A DNA stretch of 64,000 nucleotides from Diphasiastrum complanatum (GCA_029204225.1 CM055100.1:3571089-3635088), one strand, 5' to 3'; positions 33,864 through 44,402 are shown, counted from the first letter of the stretch. The notes: a model not told the origin generated them from the letters alone. Translations and numbers: made by a program.

Positions 33864-35017
33864 ATGGCACATTCACCTACCCCGAGTGAAACTGTTCAGG
33901 AAAACTTATTCGATCAGTTTCGGCGCATGGATGATACCCTTTCTGGCCTCATTCTTCGCATCGATATAGTTATGACCGGCGTTGCTACTATGCAGTCACA
34001 TATTGATTCTTTACAGCCGCATTGTCTTGGAAAAGCTCCTGTCTTTCCTTCATTTGGGACTCCCCCTCTATTTGGATTTCCATCTTCTTTTGTTAGTCAG
34101 CTTGGTGGTGGACCGTTCATTCCACCTAACCCACCTCCTGGTTTCTTTCCACGTCCCCCAGTTCTTGAGCCACACTTTGCTCGAGACTTTCGTGATAGGG
34201 TACAGCTTGCTACCTATTCCGGTTTCTTTGATGGGAACTTAGTAGAGAATCGGTTTGCTAAGCTTGACACATATTTTCAGATCTACCCTAAGACTGATCC
34301 TCAGAAGATCTAGTTGGCTACTTTACACTTAGATGGATGCGCCGCCACGTGGTGGCGAGTTTATCGAGCTGATCCTGATCGGGAAGGGCTCCATATATGG
34401 CATACCTTTCGCCGTGACCTCCGTCATGCTATGATTGATCCTCAGTGGCTGGACCGCCAATGTGATACATTCCGTAGTCTCACTCAGTCCAGTGACCTTG
34501 CTTTTTATACAGATCAGTTTATGGAGCTTTCTTATTTTTTCACAGATCTACCGGCCACTGAGCTTATTTCTCGTTATATTGCTAGGCTTCGTGGTGCCTT
34601 ACGTTACGATGTTTCTTCCTTCCGTCCTCCCACACTTGTTGAGGCGATGTCTTTTGCTAGTACTTTACAGCACAAGTACTCTAACACCCTTCCTTCCCGT
34701 TTCTCCCGACCCCGTCCTTCTGCTTCATCTTTTCCCACTATGTCCACCCCTACACCTGCCCCTTCAGTTCCAGCTCCTTGCATTGTCCCTTCGTCTCTTC
34801 GTCCTCCGACCCCTCGACCTGCTTTTGTCCGACGTTACACGTCTGTAGAATTCGCTGACCTTCTAGATCCTATATCACACAGTTTGAGCGAGTTGCCTGA
34901 TCTACTTGAGATAGTTATTGATCTACCTAAGCTCGTCATTGTATATCCCATAATGAGTCAGAGTCACATATACAGGTTCCTACTGATGCTGATTCACATA
35001 TACAGGTTGCGACTGAT
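33864..35017 (+). pseudogene. gag: Element D gag
   Basis: MAHSPTPSETVQENLFDQFR starts Gag. A Pro/Phe-rich stretch is followed by RDFRDRVQLATYSGFFDGN. A TAG at 34312-34314 is followed by ATLHLDGCAATWWRVYRADP, MIDPQWLDRQCDTFRSLTQS and SRYIARLRGALRYDVSSFRP. It is clearly the same Gag family as A and E. The zinc knuckle that E has after this region is missing, and the frame changes before 35018. Confidence 0.87.
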
Positions 35018-35341
35018 ATGGTCCTTGATACTGATATAGCATGCTGTGATACTATTGATGATGTTGTTCCATGCTTTGATATTGTTGTTGAGTACTTTGA
35101 TGCTACTCGTGTTCTTGAGCGCCATGCTATAGATGTTGTCGCCCATGCTCCTTATTTCGATATTATTCATGGGTCTACGGTTTCAGATGCTTTGGCTACT
35201 CCAGTAGATCTGCATATGGCATACGATTGGTTCTCTTCACTTGGTATAGTTGCTGTGGATCTCTCTCAGCAGACACTTTCCTTTACTTATGCTGATCAGC
35301 ATCATTCACTTGTTGGTATTGATTCCCAGGGTGACTATTAG
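35018..35341 (+). pseudogene. Element D protease-end remnant
   Basis: MVLDTDIACCDTIDDVVPCF... leads to AYDWFSSLGIVAVDLSQQTL and SFTYADQHHSLVGID. This matches the spacer between protease (DWL motif) and RT of gypsy elements. The protease active site itself is not seen. A single TAG at 35339-35341 separates it from the long frame that follows in the same reading phase. Confidence 0.65.
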
Positions 35342-36739
35342 TTGGTTACTGGGAAGCAGTTTATGCGTAGCCTGCCAAAGGCTCAGGATGCAGCTCTTCT
35401 TTCCATTCAGAGTACATCAGTTGCTGCTTCACTTTCACCATCTGTGGGTCCTCTTCCTCAGGTTGATGCTGCTCCGGATTTACAGGTTGTTGCTGTGTGC
35501 CTTGTGCCTATATGCCTTGACTCACAGATATTGTATTCAGTGGTCATTCCTGGTTTCATTGATATTCTGGCCGTATACCTTGGTGGTATTTCTACTATTG
35601 CTTTTGCGCATACCTCAGATAGCCCTCCTGGTTCGGTGGTTGGTGCAGTATCTTCTCCATTGGTCTCTATATCTTCATCTCTTGAGTCCGTTATGGCCGA
35701 TGTTCCTGCTGATGTCTATGGGGTTCTTCACGGGTCCATGTTTGATGGTTCCCTCGCTATTGGAGATCAGGTTGTATCTTCTTTCGCTTTACTCCATGGA
35801 TCTCTGCTTGAGGTTTGTGAACCGCCTCATGATATTTCTACGGTTCCTTACATGATTCATGCGCCTTTGGCCCTTACCGTTACACATTTTCCGTCTGAGG
35901 ATATTTGCCAGATGGTCACTATTACTTATCTAGGGTATTTATATGCTGAGATCTTTCTAGATGAGTATACGGGCATCCTTCAGTCTCCTTGTGTTTCTAC
36001 ATATAGGTTTGTTGCAGTCCATGCCGATGCTATGGATATATGGCATTCCTGGTTATTACGTATAGCTTGGTTTCCATTTGGACTTGTTGATTGGTGCTGG
36101 TTTTTCCATATTACTGATCGCCTATGGTGCGGATATCTCTATGATTATGCATGTGGCTCTCTATCTGTTCCTTGGATTGTTGCTCATTGTCAGGCTTGGC
36201 ATATCTTGATGGCTTGGGTTATTGCCTCCTTTCCAGCCATTGTTTGTCCAGGTGATCTTCAGATTCCCCGTCATTGCAGGTTGCTCCATATCGCTTGGTC
36301 TCCGATGCTGAGTTGCCACTTTGTTCTGGTTTTCCGAGACCATCAGAGTACCTTGAGAGAGTTCCTTCTCCTCTCTTGGATAGTTTTTGGGGATGTTGTT
36401 GCCATATACTTCAGTATTGCTCATATGTGCTTTGATACTCATCCCCAGCTACACGTGGATATTGATCTGATGCTTGCTACTGATGTTGGGGATCCTGTTC
36501 CTCGTTTCAGTGCATTTCTTCTATTCCTCACTTGTGCGCCTGGTGTGTACTTTGGGATTACACCTGCGGCCAGTTCCGATGGGTCATCCGATTCTCCATG
36601 CGTTTTTGGTATATCCTATGATGGATTGGTATGTCCATATGAGGTCTTTCTTGATGAGTTTTTCGGCTACAGTTTTTCAGTTGAGGCCTCTACTATTTCT
36701 AGATTTGTTGCTATTGTTTTTATGCATCATGTTTTTTAG
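35342..36739 (+). CDS. Unknown 465-residue frame in place of pol (element D)
   Basis: Open for 465 codons, continuing the protease-end frame (VTGKQFMRSLPKAQDAALLS resembles the gypsy pre-RT region). After roughly residue 60 I recognise nothing: no RT (no YxDD), no RNase H, no integrase. The middle is rich in Trp, Phe, Cys and His (WHSWLLRIAWFPFG, WCWFFHITDRLWCGYLYDYA), with loosely repeated words (CATTCCTGG, GCTTGGTTTCC, GGATACCTTGG). It may be a captured sequence or a decayed, expanded repeat that stays open by chance. It replaces the catalytic pol genes of a normal chromovirus. Confidence 0.5.
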   Translation: MVTGKQFMRSLPKAQDAALLSIQSTSVAASLSPSVGPLPQVDAAPDLQVVAVCLVPICLDSQILYSVVIPGFIDILAVYLGGISTIAFAHTSDSPPGSVVGAVSSPLVSISSSLESVMADVPADVYGVLHGSMFDGSLAIGDQVVSSFALLHGSLLEVCEPPHDISTVPYMIHAPLALTVTHFPSEDICQMVTITYLGYLYAEIFLDEYTGILQSPCVSTYRFVAVHADAMDIWHSWLLRIAWFPFGLVDWCWFFHITDRLWCGYLYDYACGSLSVPWIVAHCQAWHILMAWVIASFPAIVCPGDLQIPRHCRLLHIAWSPMLSCHFVLVFRDHQSTLREFLLLSWIVFGDVVAIYFSIAHMCFDTHPQLHVDIDLMLATDVGDPVPRFSAFLLFLTCAPGVYFGITPAASSDGSSDSPCVFGISYDGLVCPYEVFLDEFFGYSFSVEASTISRFVAIVFMHHVF

Positions 36740-37460
36740 ATGATGCATTGATTTCTTGGACCTTCTGGAGCTTTTGGCATGCTGCTCTTCTCGTGATAGG
36801 GGCCTTGAAGGTACCGTGTGCCATTGCTACTTCTCATTCATGGGCCTTCTGGATACCTTGGGCTTTTGACCATGTTGGTGCACATTTCTCCATTTTAGCT
36901 ATCCTTTGTCAGGATGATCTCTTTATGATCCATGTTCCCTAGCATATCGCTTGCTTTTCCATGCTATTACAGTGTGCCTGTCATCCTGCTTATGTTCCTA
37001 CTCCTTGGTGCTGGTCTTTCGATGCTGCTATCTTTTCTTGGGGCACCATATATCACTGAGTTTGCACATATGGTTGATGGTTACGTGTATGATGCGGCTA
37101 TTCGCGATGAGTGTCCATCTCTTTTCCAATTTCCTTATTGGCTTCCCGTTGCTGATGCAGTTCTACCTTCTCGGGCTTTTTGGATACCTTGGTATGATGT
37201 CCCTATCTTTTTGGCTGATCCTCGACTATTTTGGGCATTACGGATACCTTGGCATTCCTGGTTGCTGCTTGATCTTCTTCTGGTTCCTTGGCATTCCGGT
37301 TGTTCCATATTGCTTGGTTTCAGATGACGTGGCCGAGATGTTCCCTTCGTCACCATGATGTTGATCCTGAGCTGTTCCCTTTCTTACCAGCTGCCATTCA
37401 CCAGGTTCGCCTTCACCATAGTCGATGCTGCCGACAGATTTGGTTCTTCTTTTTTGTGTC
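36740..37460 (+). pseudogene. Element D 3' part with integrase-end scrap
   Basis: More of the unidentified Trp-rich repeat-like sequence (GGATACCTTGGCATTCCTGG near 37245), then at 37360-37440 ELFPFLPAAIHQVRLHHSRC. This matches the family A segment just before its chromodomain (7150-7230). The end of pol is thus recognisable although RT to integrase core are absent. Confidence 0.65.
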
Positions 37461-37466
37461 GGGGAG

Positions 37467-37912
37467 AGTTATGGACTTGGCTCATTACATTCGCCGTGTC
37501 CATTTACATTTACTTTACTTTATGCATAAGCAGGCCTTGGGTCCTTTTTATTCATTAGTGACACTTAGACTATATGGTTGGCCTTTGGCCTTATTATTCA
37601 TTATTAATTAGGCCATTTGGACATATGACTGGAGAGTGGGGGCCTTCTTGGAGGGCTCACTATTATCCCTCCCAGTTGGGCCCTAGCCACCGGAAGCTTC
37701 CTTTTAGGGCTTCCTCTTGGCTATAAGTAGGGAAATTGTGTCATTTGTTATTCAGCTGATGATATTGATCTCTCTCTTTAGTCTCCTTAATCTCTCTCTT
37801 TTCTGCTTTCTAGGGCTAAGTCTTGCTTATGTGCTGCTTTCATAGCTCAAGTCTTGCTTATGTGATGCTTTCAGAGCTTAGCTCTAGATCAGCTGTGGCT
37901 CCATTCATAACT
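37467..37912 (+). repeat. 3' LTR of gypsy element D
   Basis: 446 bp, AGTTATGGACTTGG...CATTCATAACT, preceded by GGGGAG (37461-37466). Next to it, GGCGTGTCCAGCGTACAC resumes the LTR of element C. Confidence 0.9.
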
Positions 37913-38139
37913 GGCGTGTCCAGCGTACACGTCCAACAGGGCAAGACAGTGTGAGTAGTGTGCCCCGGCACGGTCCATAGCCATGGCGGGCCTAACACAG
38001 CATAGGGACCCTGTCAGCAAGATAGGGCCCCACGTTGGGTCCCGACGTGCAGTCGGCCACGTCAGTGCCACGTGGCTGACACTTGGCAGTATGCATGCTA
38101 CCAGTCCTCACACTGGGTTAGGAGGGGCTTACTCCATAT
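37913..38139 (+). repeat. 3' LTR of element C, right part, truncated
   Basis: Matches 27580-27810, from GGCGTGTCCAGCG to GGCTTACTCCATAT. The last roughly 65 bp of the LTR are missing, so no target duplication can be seen. Confidence 0.88.
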
Positions 38140-38996
38140 AGAGATTATCTCGGTGTGTGTAGGAAGAGATTATTTTGAGGATTAGTTTTATCCATTGTTT
38201 GCTTTCTCCTTCCTCCCATTGTTGTAGCAAAGATTTGTAGTCGCGAATTATAATGGTCTGAAGTCAAATGATCCTGATAGAGTAAAGTAGAATTCTTTTT
38301 TTGAAAAAGTGCAAAATCTTGTTCAAGTTGTAGATCACCTCACAAAGAGCATCAATAGTGCAACAAGAAAAAGAGCATGGAAGTAAAGGCGATTCCGAGA
38401 GTGAACCTAATGAGCAAAGTGATGGCAAAAATCAGGATTTAGATCAAGAAGCATTTACAGATAGCAAAAGTACTAACCAAGATAATGAAGACCAAAGTTT
38501 ATCCGAAGATGCAGATTGGATGAGCAACATCCAAATGTAAACGATAGTCAATTGGATGAGCTTCCAAATGCAGACAATGGTCAATTGGATAAGCATATCC
38601 GAAATGCAGAGATGACAAGGGATCAGAAAATGAAACTTGTAGTGCGTCTCTGTGCCTCTGAAAATACAAATAAATTATCAATTTTTGTCAAATTCGATCC
38701 CCTATTGCTAAACTGATCATAACTGTTATGAACAGATTCACAGAGTTTGATATCAATGACTAGAATACATTTCCACATGCCTGCAGAGACCCCTGTGACC
38801 TCTGTTCCGCCCGTCTACGTCCGTATCACAAATTTCAATTTCCATGCCCTAATTCCATGTTTTTTAGGGTTTAGGCGTGGACCATCGTGCGAACATTTGC
38901 TAGGGGCGCGGTTTAGGCCCACACTGCACTCCTTTACGCCTGCACGGACTCCCAAGCTAACGTCAGTCGCCCGTTATTGCTCATACTGAAATTATT
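38140..38996. other. Intronic sequence with a short acidic repeat frame
   Basis: No identified gene. 38358-38540 is open for 60 codons (Glu/Ser/Asp/Gln-rich, DLDQEAFTDSKSTNQDNEDQ). It continues into two or three imperfect 36-39 bp repeats around CAATTGGAT(A/G)AGC (38549-38600). It may be a scrap of a retroelement linker or of a host gene. The rest is unremarkable. Confidence 0.4.
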
Positions 38997-39727
38997 CTAG
39001 AGTGAGTGGAAAAAAAGAAGAAACATCATACTTGAGTGCGCCTCGTAGACCAGCAACGTAGCGAGAGATGAGCTCCAATGTAGAAATATCTGGGAATAGA
39101 TAGGAAAGCTCTGTAAACCGTGTCGTATAAGCAGCCAAGTCACCAGTGTGAGATAAACTGCGAAAGATGTCGCATTGTTGAATAAGCCACTGAGGATCAA
39201 TCATCGCTAGGCGGAGTGCTGTCATAAACTCTGTCCAACTAGCAAGGCCAGGGTGTGAAGCCGTCTGGCGAAACATGCGCCACCAAGTAGCAGCACGGCC
39301 CTCCAAATGTAAAGCAGCCAAATGTATCCGCTGAATGTCAGTCTTAGGAAACATAAGGAAGTAGGTCTCAAGCTTAGAATACCAATTCTCGAGTTCATTC
39401 CCATCGGATGACCCAGAATACACAGTAAGCTGAACCTTATCCTTAGAGTCTCGTGGCAAAGGACCAGAAGGTGAAGGAGTCTCGGGTGGTAGAAATGCAC
39501 GTTGTGGGGGAACAGGTGGAGATAGTGGAGAAACACTGGACTGTAATGATAGTGTAGCAATCTGGGCAGAAAGAGCAGTGAACGTCTCTCGTAACTCCTG
39601 GCATAAATCAGTGCGTACATCACTCATGGCTTCCCTAAGATGATCTCGGAATTCATGCCGTACTTCGTCAAGGTAAGTGGAAGACGGTATGCAAGGTTCA
39701 GAAGATGTAGGGGAAGTAAGTATCCAT
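38997..39727 (-). pseudogene. gag: Family A gypsy gag, copy A3 (truncated)
   Basis: Third copy of this Gag. The ATG at 39727-39725 is put out of frame by a 4-bp insertion (AGTA, about 39718). The remainder is open from the Met at 39627 for 211 codons (KDKVQLTVYSGSSDGNELEN, AATWWRMFRQTA, DPQWLIQQ, LRGALKYDVSSF). It ends at CCACTCACTCT, the same point as copy A2, and then joins unrelated sequence. Confidence 0.87.
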
Positions 39728-40462
39728 GGTCAAGGAATGCAGGAAGTGAAGAGAGTGTAAGAAAAGCTTAATATCGGAGGGAGCGGACTTTTGTCGTCAC
39801 CCCAAATATGCTTTAGGTACACAAACGACACTAAGAGCAAGAAAGGAAATGACAAATGTCAAGAAAAGGTGTGGAAAGCAAGGAAAAACCAGCAAAGGTA
39901 CCTCTCGATAGAGCTCCAAGCGTGTGAAGAGCATGTGACCACAAGGAGAATGAAAGTGGGCGCTGGACAGCCTCCAATCAATGCTGAAAATATGGCTGGT
40001 TATCTGTGGAAAACGTGATGAAATAGGGCGATGGACAGCCTCCAATCAAAACTGAAATATGGCTGAAACTCTGCTGGAACAATGGCTGAAAAATGTGATG
40101 AAGTAGGGCGCTGGACAGCCTCCAATCAATGCTGAAAAGATGGCTGGGAATCCTCTCCCTGAATCAAATGGAGGATTCAAAAAAAAGAGGGAAAAGGATT
40201 TGGAACTTGGGCGCTGGAAATAATCTGCCCAAATTTTTTTTTTTTCCCGGCCGCCAAATTTAGCGGAAGTACTTCCGCTAACTATCTGCTAAAGCTCTGC
40301 CATGCTCTGATGGGTGTTGGTCCTCCTCCAAACTGTGTTGAATGTTGCTGAAGCAAAGAGACGAAAGCCCTCAGCAAAGAGAGAAAAATCAGCAAGGAAA
40401 ATGGGCACCCAATCAGAAAATCAGATCTGAAATTCAGCAATCAAGAAAGTGCTCTGATACCA
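39728..40462 (-). repeat. Leader and primer site of copy A3
   Basis: Homologous to 642-1395, with GGACAGCCTCC repeats near 39965, 40033 and 40110, a poly-T tract near 40240 and the primer site (minus TGGTATCAGAG) at 40452-40462. Confidence 0.82.
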
Positions 40463-40916
40463 AGTTATGATCAAAATCTCAGGTGTTGAGTCAATGAAGC
40501 ATAAAAGACAGCAATAGACTAAAGCCCTACAAGCAATAGACAAGACAATAGGTTCTCCCACGAAGAGCCCAAGCAATACCAATCAATAATCTGAAAAATG
40601 AGTGTACAAATGCCCCTATAAATACCCTACCAATGAACCCTAAAATAGGAATTCAAAAGTAAAGGGAGGCAAAATGTGGAGGGAAAATAGTGCGTCCCCC
40701 ACTCCACATATAACCATATAATAAGGGCCCAAGGCCAGTCAATGTCATAAAAAAGGACCCAGTGCGGGTCATAAGCATGTAAAAAGGCTCTGGGGCTTGT
40801 ACATGACTAATATAAAATGCGTAACCAGAAATATACATAACCAACAATAAATGTAAAGAGGCCTGCGGAATATATGCAGAGTAGCCTAGTAGGCCTGTAT
40901 CCTATAGTTCGTAACT
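40463..40916 (-). repeat. LTR of family A, copy A3
   Basis: 454 bp with AGTTA/TAACT ends. On the minus strand it precedes primer site, leader and gag, so it is the 5' LTR of a 3'-truncated insertion. No 3' LTR is present at 38997. Confidence 0.88.
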
Positions 40917-41107
40917 ATTAGAGATGTTATTGCTGATTGTATAGTTTTCATTACGTTCATGGAACATCATTGTACCCCATTTTGGTGCCATGTGGCCCGA
41001 TATTATATATTATGATGATCCTATTCACAGCATTGTCGTGATTCAATATTGTTCTTTGTGGTTTCAGTTCAGTAACTTCGGTTTTATGGTTTATGGTTTA
41101 TGGTTGT

Positions 41108-41129
41108 AGAGAGAGAGAGAGAGAGAGAG
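41108..41129. repeat. GA microsatellite
   Basis: (GA)n, with a second impure GA run at 41226-41262. The intervening intron sequence 40917-41355 shows nothing else. Confidence 0.9.
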
Positions 41130-41355
41130 TATGGTTGAAAAATGTTTCATTTAAGGTTTAGTACGGTTCAGAATGATTAAGCTGGGTTTTTGTTCAGCAT
41201 GGTTTTAGTTCCGTTTGTTGTGATCAGAGAGAGAGATAGAGAGAGGGAGAATCAGAGAGCCTGGGAGTTAATACACCTAAATTGGACCATCCTGCACCCG
41301 AAACAAACTACACAGTCATAATGCTCTCAATCAGAGCTTTCATCTGATACCCATA

Positions 41356-41472
41356 TTGCCTTAAAAAATTTCAAAAAAAAAAAATCAATTATGCACGATT
41401 CTGGGAAAAACCCGAAACGCGATTCTGAATCGTTGATCGTGATTCAGAATCGCGGTGCATCTATGGTCCTTG
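41356..41472 (+). repeat. Hairpin repeat, copy 1
   Basis: A-rich tract, then CGATTCTGGG and a perfect 14-bp inverted repeat CGCGATTCTGAATC with a 9-bp loop (about 41417-41453), ending GCATCTATGG. The same arrangement occurs inverted at 46314-46440. Unclassified; possibly the end of a DNA transposon. Confidence 0.6.
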
Positions 41473-41498
41473 AATACTTATTACGAGACATACACTGA

Positions 41499-41891
41499 TG
41501 TATAAGAGCTAGTAATTCAAGTCTTAGAGTTAGCTAAGTTAGTATGTTCTTAACTTAGTAGGGACTCGTGGGTCCACTAGGCCTAATTGTGACGTTATGT
41601 ACCCCAACTTGACATCTGGAGGTACCTTATTCTTTCTATGTAACTTATAGAAGTTAGATAGTCATGAAGTTGGATAGTCATGAAGGGAGAAGTTAGATAG
41701 TTTTTTTGGAAGACTATATATGTGTATGCATCTCTTTTGTATCAAAAACTTTTGTAAGCATCATTACTATTCTCCTTGGCTGTCCATGCGTTTCTACAAG
41801 AGGGTTACCAACCATCTCTTTCTTTCTTTTGAGAATGCTTTGTGTGATTGAATAGTTAAGATCCTGGATCCTTAGGCTTCTATTTCCTACA
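41499..41891 (+). repeat. Solo LTR related to element H
   Basis: About 393 bp, TGTATAAGAG...TTTCCTACA. It shares GGGACTCGTGGGTCCACTAG, TTTCTACAAGAGGGT and GAGAATGCTTTGTG with the H LTR but is clearly diverged. No internal element sequence adjoins it and no clear target duplication is seen. Confidence 0.75.
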
Positions 41892-42082
41892 TTGTATATG
41901 TGATCAGATCAATAATTGAGTGTGATTTGATAGGCCAAATTTACAGCAGAACAGGTTCCAAACAGGTCTCAAAAATTTAAAACTAGCAACTAGCAAAAAG
42001 GAAGCTCAAAAACAATGAAATCTTCAAATGAGTTAAGAATCATGTTGAACAAAATGATTAATGTAATCTTAGACTATGGTAT

Positions 42083-42612
42083 TGTCAAACCTCTTATTCA
42101 AAGCGAAGCAAGCAAAGAAATAGAGTCAACCATCACATCTGTGTTCAAAAGAACCAAAGATAGCATATAACCCCTCTAGGTTGCCACAAAGCTCATATCA
42201 AAATGAAGAGCAAAAAGAGATGGAATCCAGTATTGAGGTTGTGAAAAGTACATGGATTCATGTGATGGGGCACATGAGACCTAGCAAGATTAAATCCCAA
42301 GGCTCACAATCACAAAGAGGAACGAGGAGATGGAGCTCCAAGCTCACTCAAATGCAAATCAGCCAAAAGATCCGCAAAAATGATGTCCATTGCCTATTTT
42401 TAGGCAAGGCCCATGTCCTAACTGAACCTAATTATCTTTAGTGTAGTTATTAACTCTACCACTTTAAGCCTTTCCTGGCTTTATTCTTATTTAAGGCACT
42501 TTGTGGGAACCATCTTCATTCTTAAGGCTGATAATTCCTTTTGGGTGCAAACAAGTTTACAATGGATAGTATTCTTCTCTTATGAGCTCGTATGTATTGA
42601 AAATACATGACA
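42083..42612 (-). repeat. LTR of family G, minus copy
   Basis: About 530 bp, reverse complement of 22927-23479 with TGTCA/TGACA ends and CTATTTTTAGGC at the position of the plus copy's TATA box. A short open frame inside (42181-42441) is a by-product. No flanking duplication found. 42613-43025 is plain intron. Confidence 0.75.
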
Positions 42613-43025
42613 CTTGCCAATCATTACTTTTAACGAAGAACTTTGAAATCATAATATCTAGTAAAGTTTTCTATGATCATGGCAACTCTGGGAGGAATTG
42701 ATTTCTTTCAAACAAAAGAGAAGCAACATTAGCTCATCTGCTCGTCATCTCCAATGCCTGAGTTCGTGCTGTACACAAATTGTGTGTGCATTGTAAATGG
42801 TGATGCAGGGTATTTGGGGTAGAGTTAATTAAATTTAACATTCTTTAAGCAAAGAAATTGCTCCTTCGAGTGAATTAAGCACATATTGCTCTCAAATCTA
42901 AATGGAAACATTACAAAGGAACATCTGATAAGCAGGTTTTACTTTGAAAGATAGCTTTGTGAAGCTTGTTTTGAGATTGAAATGCAAAGACAAGTATTCA
43001 GTTTTTTTTCTGGATATTACTGCAG

Positions 43026-43083
43026 GTTTACTATATGGTAAATTTGAAGAGCTATGTTCAACTTCTAAATTTTTCTGGATGTG
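43026..43083 (+). CDS. ISA3: ISA3-like isoamylase, internal exon 4
   Basis: 58 bp, phase 0 in and one base carried over: VYYMVNLKSYVQLLNFSGC plus the first base of Gly. Acceptor TTACTGCAG, donor GTAAGA. VYYM and QLLNFSGCGN are strongly conserved in plant ISA3. The stretch between them (VNLKSYV) differs from the usual LD-P-like wording. Recognition rests on the motif, exact splice borders and the phase match with the next exon. Confidence 0.85.
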
Positions 43084-44061
43084 GTAAGAACACGCTGTCA
43101 CAGTTTATGATCGTACTTGAGATTTGAAATACAAATCTTTTATGTTCCTTAAAATAAGCCAAAACAGATATTGGTCTTCTGAACTTTCAGGCTGCCTTAC
43201 TGATAAAAGTCTGTTTTACATTTCAAACCATAAACATTTCATAGCAAGATACATCCAGTCTGAGACAGTGCATAATATATCATTTCTTCTCCGTCATCCT
43301 TCTATCCTGTGGCATTAATCTATTCATGAGATTTTTGCCATTGTCCTCATACTGTCAGGCTGAGAGCAGCTGGAAATACGTTCTAATAGACTGTTGTTCA
43401 TGGGTTCCAACTTTAAAACTTTTGTATTGGACTTATGCAGATTTTTCTTTGTCATAGGTTCTTAGGACTCAGAAAGACCTAGAGGATTCATATTGCTAGT
43501 ATTGTAAGTGAAAGGGCTATGAACTGTTTGAATTTTGTACATTTGAAAGACCTATGTAATGCACCACTTGAGTTGTGGCATTTGGCAAAGTTTTAAAAAA
43601 ATGTAAGTGTTTGCAAACTTGAGGTTTTAGGGTTTCCTGAATACACAAGAGACCCCATTGTGAGAAATTTTGGGTTACAATGTCTATATCTGTAAAAGTG
43701 TTGTACTTGATGATAGCAAAACTGGCCATGCATGCCTTTCTGTGGCAAAAATTGTTGCATGCAGCAACAGCATACTGCAAAGATGTTTGGTCAGATCTTT
43801 GTTGGATGGTCCTAATTCTGTTAACTTTAGTGATTCCCACATTAAACAGGAAAATGTTGTTTTGATAAAACTCTTTCTTGTTGCACTTTTGTCAGTGGCT
43901 AGCTCTTGCTTCAACTTTTCTCATGTACAACTCATAGTTATTTTCAAGGGCTGTGATGTGTAAGGGAACCTGTTATTGTACAATTTAAAAGTATGAGCAG
44001 TTTGTTTTATGACCTTAGTAAATGCCATATTTCACAGCTAACAATTCAAGTGTTTGTGCAG
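43084..44061 (+). other. ISA3 intron, 978 bp
   Basis: GTAAGA...TTTGTGCAG. No transposon or gene recognised. Confidence 0.78.
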
Positions 44062-44125
44062 GGAACTCATTCAACTGTAATCACCCTGTTGTCAAGGAGC
44101 TTGTGCTTGACAGCCTTAGACACTG
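44062..44125 (+). CDS. ISA3: ISA3-like isoamylase, internal exon 5
   Basis: 64 bp, completing Gly and carrying two bases of Trp onward: [20 protein letters not shown], then H. CNHPVV and LDSLRHW are standard for the loop and helix before region II. Acceptor TTTGTGCAG, donor GTAACT. Confidence 0.9.
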
Positions 44126-44147
44126 GTAACTTATCTCTGTCTGTGCG

Positions 44148-44402
44148 TGATTGTTAAAGCTATTTCAATTAAGCCTTTAGCTCAGTCAGGACTTTTGGTG
44201 CCAATTCTATGGCATGCTTCAGATCTCTTACTTTTGGTAAACCTTAAAGTAAAAAGTTTCAGTTGCTATATCTTGTTGATTGTTAAAGCTATTTCAATTA
44301 AGCCTTTAGCTCAGTCAGGACTTTTGGTGCCAATTCTATGGCATGCTTCAGATCTCTTACTTTTGGTAAACCTTAAAGTAAAAAGTTTCAGTTGCTATAT
44401 CT
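44148..44402. repeat. 129-bp tandem duplication in intron
   Basis: TGATTGTTAAAGC...GTTGCTATATCT occurs twice in direct order (44148-44276 and 44277-44402), essentially identical. It begins 22 bp after the exon 5 donor site. Confidence 0.92.

Larger units (their letters stand above)
26072..43025 (+). other. ISA3 intron of about 17 kb filled with retrotransposons
   Basis: Donor GTAACC at 26072 and acceptor TATTACTGCAG ending at 43025. Inside are a CA microsatellite, a gypsy integrase relic, element C with D nested in it, a family A fragment, a hairpin repeat, an H-like LTR and a family G LTR. That exon 4 continues exon 3 is inferred from protein order and phase. Confidence 0.75.

Noticed and set aside
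35250-35855. 201-codon Leu-rich frame in element D
   Set aside because: Out-of-frame shadow of the 35018-36739 frame; composition is an artefact of T-rich codons.
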